NCBI GenBank assembly: GCA_937960625.1
Contig: CALGPD010000128.1
Coordinates: 1 to 9,378 of the forward strand
Direction: 5' to 3'
Origin: an uncultured Spirochaetia bacterium
GTDB lineage: Bacteria; Spirochaetota; CALGPD01
Length of the DNA: 9,378 bases
Position numbers and translations under genes: made by a program. Shown here one piece after another: positions 6,523 to 9,378 of the stretch (position 1 is its first letter; each line of letters opens with the position of its first letter). Under the pieces are notes generated by a model. It was not told where the DNA came from. It did no database searches and worked only from the letters and a program-made list of their open reading frames with translations.

Positions 6523-6735
6523 TTATGAGAACTTAACATTATTTTTTATTTTTGGTTTTATATTTACTCCCGGAAAGATTTCATCCCATAGACCTGCGGA
6601 TTGGAATTCTTGCCGGGATTTTTTTTCATATAACGAGGATAGCACACTATAATTATTTACTGTCAGGAGTTTTACTCTGTTTTCAGCAACAATTAATTTG
6701 ACGCATCTAATTAAAAAAAACAAAAAAACCGTCCC
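6523..6735 (-). pseudogene. Start-less ORF remnant beside tRNA-Arg
   Basis: An open frame from a stop codon at 6736-6738 to a TAA at 6523-6525, with no ATG and no Shine-Dalgarno sequence. It begins inside the hairpin of the tRNA terminator. The product still looks like a normal soluble protein (for example SLYEKKSRQEFQSAGLWDEI and FPGVNIKPKIK), unlike the low-complexity frames typical of AT-rich spacers. It may be the 3' end of a gene truncated beside the tRNA. No family was recognised, and a chance frame is possible. Confidence 0.3.
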
Positions 6736-6758
6736 TCAGTGATACGGAACGGCCTTTT
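6723..6758 (-). terminator. Terminator of tRNA-Arg
   Basis: On the minus strand AAGGCCGTTCC pairs with GGGACGGTTTT (about 11 bp, with G-T pairs). The stem runs into T7-G-T8, beginning about 6 bases after the tRNA 3' end. This is a strong rho-independent terminator. On the plus strand the same stem is followed by only four Ts, so it might also catch read-through from the hydrolase. Confidence 0.85.
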
Positions 6759-6763
6759 ACATT

Positions 6764-6837
6764 CACGCCCGAGAGGATTCGAACCTCTGACCTGCAGATT
6801 CGAAGTCTGATGCTCTATCCAGCTGAGCTACGGGCGC
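6764..6837 (-). tRNA. tRNA-Arg (anticodon TCG)
   Basis: A full 74-base cloverleaf on the minus strand. The acceptor stem GCGCCCG pairs with CGGGCGT (one G-T pair), with discriminator G. The D arm is GCTC...GAGC. The anticodon loop CTTCGAA carries TCG, which reads CGA. The T arm is AGAGG-TTCGAAT-CCTCT. The outermost anticodon-stem pair (T27/C43) is mismatched. The CCA end is not encoded (AAT follows), so it must be added by tRNA nucleotidyltransferase. Confidence 0.97.
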
Positions 6838-6862
6838 TTATAATAATTACAAACATAAAGAT

Positions 6863-6890
6863 ATTATAGATTAACGGAGAAATCAATAAA
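6863..6890 (-). promoter_or_regulatory. Probable promoter of tRNA-Arg
   Basis: A perfect TATAAT (6863-6868, minus) has a fair -35, TTTATT (6885-6890), 16 bases upstream. The predicted start would leave a leader of about 19 bases before the mature tRNA end at 6837. Confidence 0.5.
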
Positions 6891-6939
6891 TGTTTAAAGA
6901 AAAATAAGTTATTATTTTAAATAGATTTTTTAGTTTTAG

Positions 6940-7002
6940 TTTATCTATAAAAGTTTGCCTTATACTGTTTTAAATACGGGTTTATTGTTTGGAATTAAAT
7001 GA
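6940..7002 (+). pseudogene. Decayed 3' end of a β-barrel gene
   Basis: The frame ending in TGA at 7000-7002 reads VLNTGLLFGIK-stop (6967-6999). It closely matches YLNLGLLFGVK, the end of the barrel at 7937-8650. At the DNA level 31 of 38 bases around 6971-7008 match those around 8617-8654, including an uninterrupted GGTTTATTGTTTGGA. The frame is closed by a stop at 6937-6939, and no barrel-like sequence precedes it. A GGAG (6876-6879) and ATG (6890) that open only a 5-codon frame might be the start of the same gene left after an internal deletion, which is speculative. Confidence 0.6.
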
Positions 7003-7202
7003 TGTGTTTAAGATTGATCCGGTTTTTATATACTTGGTATCAGTCTGCCTGCTGTTTTCTTTGATTTTGTAGGCGGAAAAGTTTGCTTAAAAAAACTTGA
7101 CTTAAAACGTAGTTAATACTTATTGACTTTTACCAGAAATTATTTAGTAAAGCTTTGAAAAATATTATTATTTATAATAAAGAAATTCTATCGAAAAAAA
7201 TG
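7003..7202. other. Intergenic stretch with weak promoter-like elements
   Basis: About 200 bases of AT-rich DNA between the barrel remnant and the barrel operon. Two exact TTGACT hexamers (7097-7102, 7123-7128) point towards the operon, but neither has a good -10 at normal spacing. A weak stem (CTGCCT / AGGCGG near 7047-7075) is present. No gene was found here, and no riboswitch was recognised. Confidence 0.4.
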
Positions 7203-7231
7203 TTGCTATAAATATTATTTATATATAGTAT
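7203..7231 (+). promoter_or_regulatory. Candidate promoter of the barrel operon, possibly leaderless
   Basis: TTGCTA (7203-7208) and TAGTAT (7226-7231) have an ideal 17-base spacer; an alternative -10 is TATAGT at 7224-7229. Transcription would start at or just before the ATG at 7239. That would explain why this ATG has no Shine-Dalgarno sequence. In such AT-rich sequence the match is not conclusive. Confidence 0.4.
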
Positions 7232-7238
7232 TGTTTAT

Positions 7239-7919
7239 ATGTCTTTAATTAAGTATTTTAAATTAATCTTATTTTTATTATTAATATTTACTTCTACATT
7301 GTTATATTCCGCGGAACAGGGAAAATCAAGTTCCGGTGTTGAAACACAGCTGTTAAGAAAAAAGCTTAGTGAAACCATTCATTATCCCATGCTGGTTGGC
7401 GGATTAAACGCGGGAGTTGGTTTTTCACGCCCAATGCGGAATACTATTGATCTTTCTGAAATTTCAACAACATTAAGCCTGCAAATTTCAGGCAAGTTTT
7501 TTCTTTTTCTTAATAAAAATCTAGGTTTGGGTTTTGACTTCGGAGGCCATAATTTTAGAATAAGCGAAGAAAAAGACGCGGATTTTTTCCGGTTGAATAT
7601 TATATATGTTTATTTGTCATTGACTCCATTTATAAGGTATAAAAGGTTTATTTTTTACGCGGGTTTCTTTTTCGGCACAATTGCTTTTGCCGATGTTGAA
7701 AGCCTGGCCGGTGTGGATAACAACGTAAAAACATTTAAAACTCCGGATTATGGGTTAAGCCTTGGAGCGGGTTATCAAATCGGAGATTATAAAAGTTTTT
7801 CATTATTAATATTTTTTGAATTAAAAAGCCAATTGAACACGTTGAAAAAAGACGGTTCCGGGGGGCAAATATTCGCTGTATTTGCCAACGTAAGTTTATT
7901 GTTTAATCTGGCAAAATAA
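7239..7919 (+). CDS. Outer-membrane β-barrel protein (paralogue 2)
   Basis: A 226-residue protein. The signal peptide spans residues 1-25 (long hydrophobic core, cleavage near YSA). A polar segment (26-50) precedes about 175 residues of alternating β-strands, consistent with an 8-stranded barrel. The segments GLNAGVGFS (55-63), NLGLGFDFGG (94-103), FIFYAGFFFG (137-146), LGAGYQIG (175-182) and the closing VSLLFNLAK align with equivalent segments in the next gene and in the gene at 5-595. The only nearby ATG has no Shine-Dalgarno sequence, and no later ATG would keep the signal peptide, so the start is kept. It is the first gene of an operon: the next gene starts 18 bases after its stop. Function beyond being an outer-membrane barrel is not known. 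Confidence 0.82.
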   Translation: MSLIKYFKLILFLLLIFTSTLLYSAEQGKSSSGVETQLLRKKLSETIHYPMLVGGLNAGVGFSRPMRNTIDLSEISTTLSLQISGKFFLFLNKNLGLGFDFGGHNFRISEEKDADFFRLNIIYVYLSLTPFIRYKRFIFYAGFFFGTIAFADVESLAGVDNNVKTFKTPDYGLSLGAGYQIGDYKSFSLLIFFELKSQLNTLKKDGSGGQIFAVFANVSLLFNLAK

Positions 7920-7936
7920 ATAAAAAGGGAAATTAA

Positions 7937-8650
7937 GTGAAAAGTATTATTACCGCGATTTTAATTTTAACAGCCGCTTCATCCTGGAGCTATGAACAAA
8001 CAAACGAAAATTTAAACAGCGCTTTAAAAACCGCTGCCGTAATAATTCAGGACGGCACTTTACCCATTGGAACACAGGATAGTAAAAAACAAACCGAAAT
8101 TAAAGACAATATTCTTTTAGGTTTTAACTTCGGCATTGGCATATCAAACGGCTTAACTATGGTATTAACTGATTCCGCGAATAAACCCAAATTCAGTTTT
8201 CACGGCGGTTTTGACAGTATATTTTACTTCACCCGTAATTTGGGTTTAATGTTTGATATAAACTTATATTATTTTCATCTTAAAGAAGAAAGTGATGGCG
8301 GAAATTTTGTAGAATATTCCCTGTTTTATCTTGGGTTTATTTTGGCTCCCGTACTGCGTTTAGGCGGGTTCAATTTTTACGCGGGCATTTCTTACGGTAT
8401 TATTTTAAGCGGAAAATATGAAAGCCATTCTGAAACAGATGATACAACGGATATGTATACACAACCTGATATCTGCTATGTATTCGGGGCAGGGTATATG
8501 TTTTCTTTTTCAAACAAAATTTCCATGTTTGTTAATATTCAGATTAGAGGCCAGTTAAATAACTTCGTCGCGTTTAACGACCCGGTAAAAACCGGTAATA
8601 AAGCTTTTGCTTTTTATTTGAATTTAGGTTTATTGTTTGGAGTTAAATAA
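7937..8650 (+). CDS. Outer-membrane β-barrel protein (paralogue 3)
   Basis: A 237-residue protein starting at GTG with a weak AAGGGA 6 bases upstream. The signal peptide is MKSIITAILILTAASSWS (1-18). A polar extension (19-58) precedes the barrel region (about 59-237). FNFGIGIS (63-70), NLGLMFDINLYYF (101-113), FNFYAGISYGI (145-155), FGAGYMFSFS (183-192) and LGLLFGVK (230-237) align with paralogue 2; the FYAG strand and LLFG end are the clearest shared marks. No other start preserves the signal peptide. It is co-transcribed with its neighbours: 17 bases from the upstream stop, and 1 base before the lipoprotein ATG. Its last codons carry the GGAG used by that next gene, so translation is probably coupled. 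Confidence 0.83.
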   Translation: MKSIITAILILTAASSWSYEQTNENLNSALKTAAVIIQDGTLPIGTQDSKKQTEIKDNILLGFNFGIGISNGLTMVLTDSANKPKFSFHGGFDSIFYFTRNLGLMFDINLYYFHLKEESDGGNFVEYSLFYLGFILAPVLRLGGFNFYAGISYGIILSGKYESHSETDDTTDMYTQPDICYVFGAGYMFSFSNKISMFVNIQIRGQLNNFVAFNDPVKTGNKAFAFYLNLGLLFGVK

Positions 8651-8651
8651 T

Positions 8652-9378
8652 ATGAATAGAAACACGTTTTCCATAATCAAAAAAACAGTATTACTCGTTT
8701 TGCTTTTACTTTTTATTATTCTCTCCGGGTGCAAGCTTTATATGGAAAACAAAGGCTCTTCTTGGGACATCGTGTTTACCTGTAGGCGTTCTTCGCATAC
8801 ACTTATTGACCCTTTTGATGGTGGAAAAAATTATGAGTTATACGTTATGAAAAAAGACGGAAGCAATATAACGCGTTTAACTTATTCCGAAAAACAGAGT
8901 ATTGGAATTCATGTAAATTGTTTTTTTCCTTCTTGTTCAGCTGACAAACGTATGATTTTGCTCAGCAGGATGGCGCAAAGCAATGGAGGTGGAGGGAAAC
9001 GAGATACAATAATAAACTCTGATGGAACCAATGAATATTTTTTTCAGAATAAAAACAATTATACCGGAACATGGCGCAGAAATTCTTTTGGTATAATCTC
9101 CTCGAGATATGAGGGGGCTCATTTTAGGCTATATAGATTTGATTATGGTTTTACAAATGAAGAAAGAATTCGTACAAGTTCAGATTCTCATCTATATCCA
9201 ACATGTCATCCAAATGGAGTGATTATAGTATTTATACGTATTACAAATAGAGAATTGTATCAGATGAATATTGACGGTAGCGGATTTGGAGCTGTTGCGG
9301 GCGTACAGGGATCAAATTGTGGTTCTCCAAGTTTTTCACCGGATGGAGAATATTTACTTTATTCTTATGGTAGTCATA
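8652..9378 (+). CDS. TolB-like β-propeller lipoprotein (3' end outside window)
   Basis: The first 242 residues of a protein that continues past the window. The lipoprotein signal peptide has the basic N-terminus MNRNTFSIIKK, a leucine-rich core, and lipobox LSGC with Cys27 as the lipidation site. The remainder shows PD40/TolB-like propeller blades: ELYVMKKDGSNITRLT (62-77), CFFPSCSADKRMILLS (90-105), LYPTCHPNGVIIVF (181-194), ELYQMNIDGSGF (201-212) and SPSFSPDGEYLLYS (225-238). The x-MNxDGS and SPDG motifs are typical of this repeat. There are extra cysteines at 44, 90, 95, 185 and 223, which is unusual for such blades. The ATG follows the upstream stop by one base, with GGAG 9 bases before it, indicating coupling with the barrel gene. 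Propellers of this type bind peptides or proteins. A complex with the barrel neighbours is an inference. Confidence 0.85.
   Translation, partial: MNRNTFSIIKKTVLLVLLLLFIILSGCKLYMENKGSSWDIVFTCRRSSHTLIDPFDGGKNYELYVMKKDGSNITRLTYSEKQSIGIHVNCFFPSCSADKRMILLSRMAQSNGGGGKRDTIINSDGTNEYFFQNKNNYTGTWRRNSFGIISSRYEGAHFRLYRFDYGFTNEERIRTSSDSHLYPTCHPNGVIIVFIRITNRELYQMNIDGSGFGAVAGVQGSNCGSPSFSPDGEYLLYSYGSH

Noticed and set aside
7003..7238. Riboswitch or structured leader before the barrel operon
   Set aside because: Only weak, G-T-containing stems were found and no known riboswitch core was recognised.
8937..9122. Minus-strand frame of 61 codons
   Set aside because: Antisense to the propeller lipoprotein, whose lipobox and PD40 blades establish the plus-strand frame.
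1..9378. CRISPR array, insertion sequence or toxin-antitoxin module
   Set aside because: No regularly spaced direct repeats, transposase motifs or recognisable toxin/antitoxin pairs were seen on either strand.

Overview
The window is an AT-rich stretch, probably from a diderm (outer-membrane) bacterium. It encodes several signal-peptide β-barrel proteins, a lipobox-bearing lipoprotein, a SpoIIE-type phosphatase and a tRNA without an encoded CCA end. A spirochaete or similar AT-rich diderm would fit, but nothing here fixes the taxon.

Layout. Left part, minus strand: a small β-barrel protein (5-595), then a secreted, extremely arginine-rich protein with a Ser/Arg/Tyr linker (757-2004). A 350-base gap follows, holding a possible tiny plus-strand gene with its own terminator (2128-2290). 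Centre: a 758-residue GAF-GAF-PP2C-TPR phosphatase on the minus strand (2354-4630) is divergent from a MerR-family regulator with a GyrI-like ligand domain (4756-5595), which is followed by an α/β hydrolase (5662-6459). Right part: a start-less ORF remnant and a tRNA-Arg(UCG) with its terminator on the minus strand. Next comes a 400-base gap containing the decayed 3' end of another β-barrel gene. The window ends with a tight plus-strand operon of two β-barrel paralogues and a TolB-like β-propeller lipoprotein that runs off the end.

How the genes may work together. The clearest system is at 4630-5662. Nearly identical MerR-type operators (19 of 23 positions) lie in front of both the phosphatase and the hydrolase, each in the same orientation relative to the gene it precedes and each starting in the -35 hexamer. 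This suggests one ligand-sensing MerR regulator controlling a signalling phosphatase and an enzyme that may act on the inducer. The second theme is an expanded family of outer-membrane barrels: three intact copies and one remnant, one pair coupled to a surface or periplasmic propeller lipoprotein.
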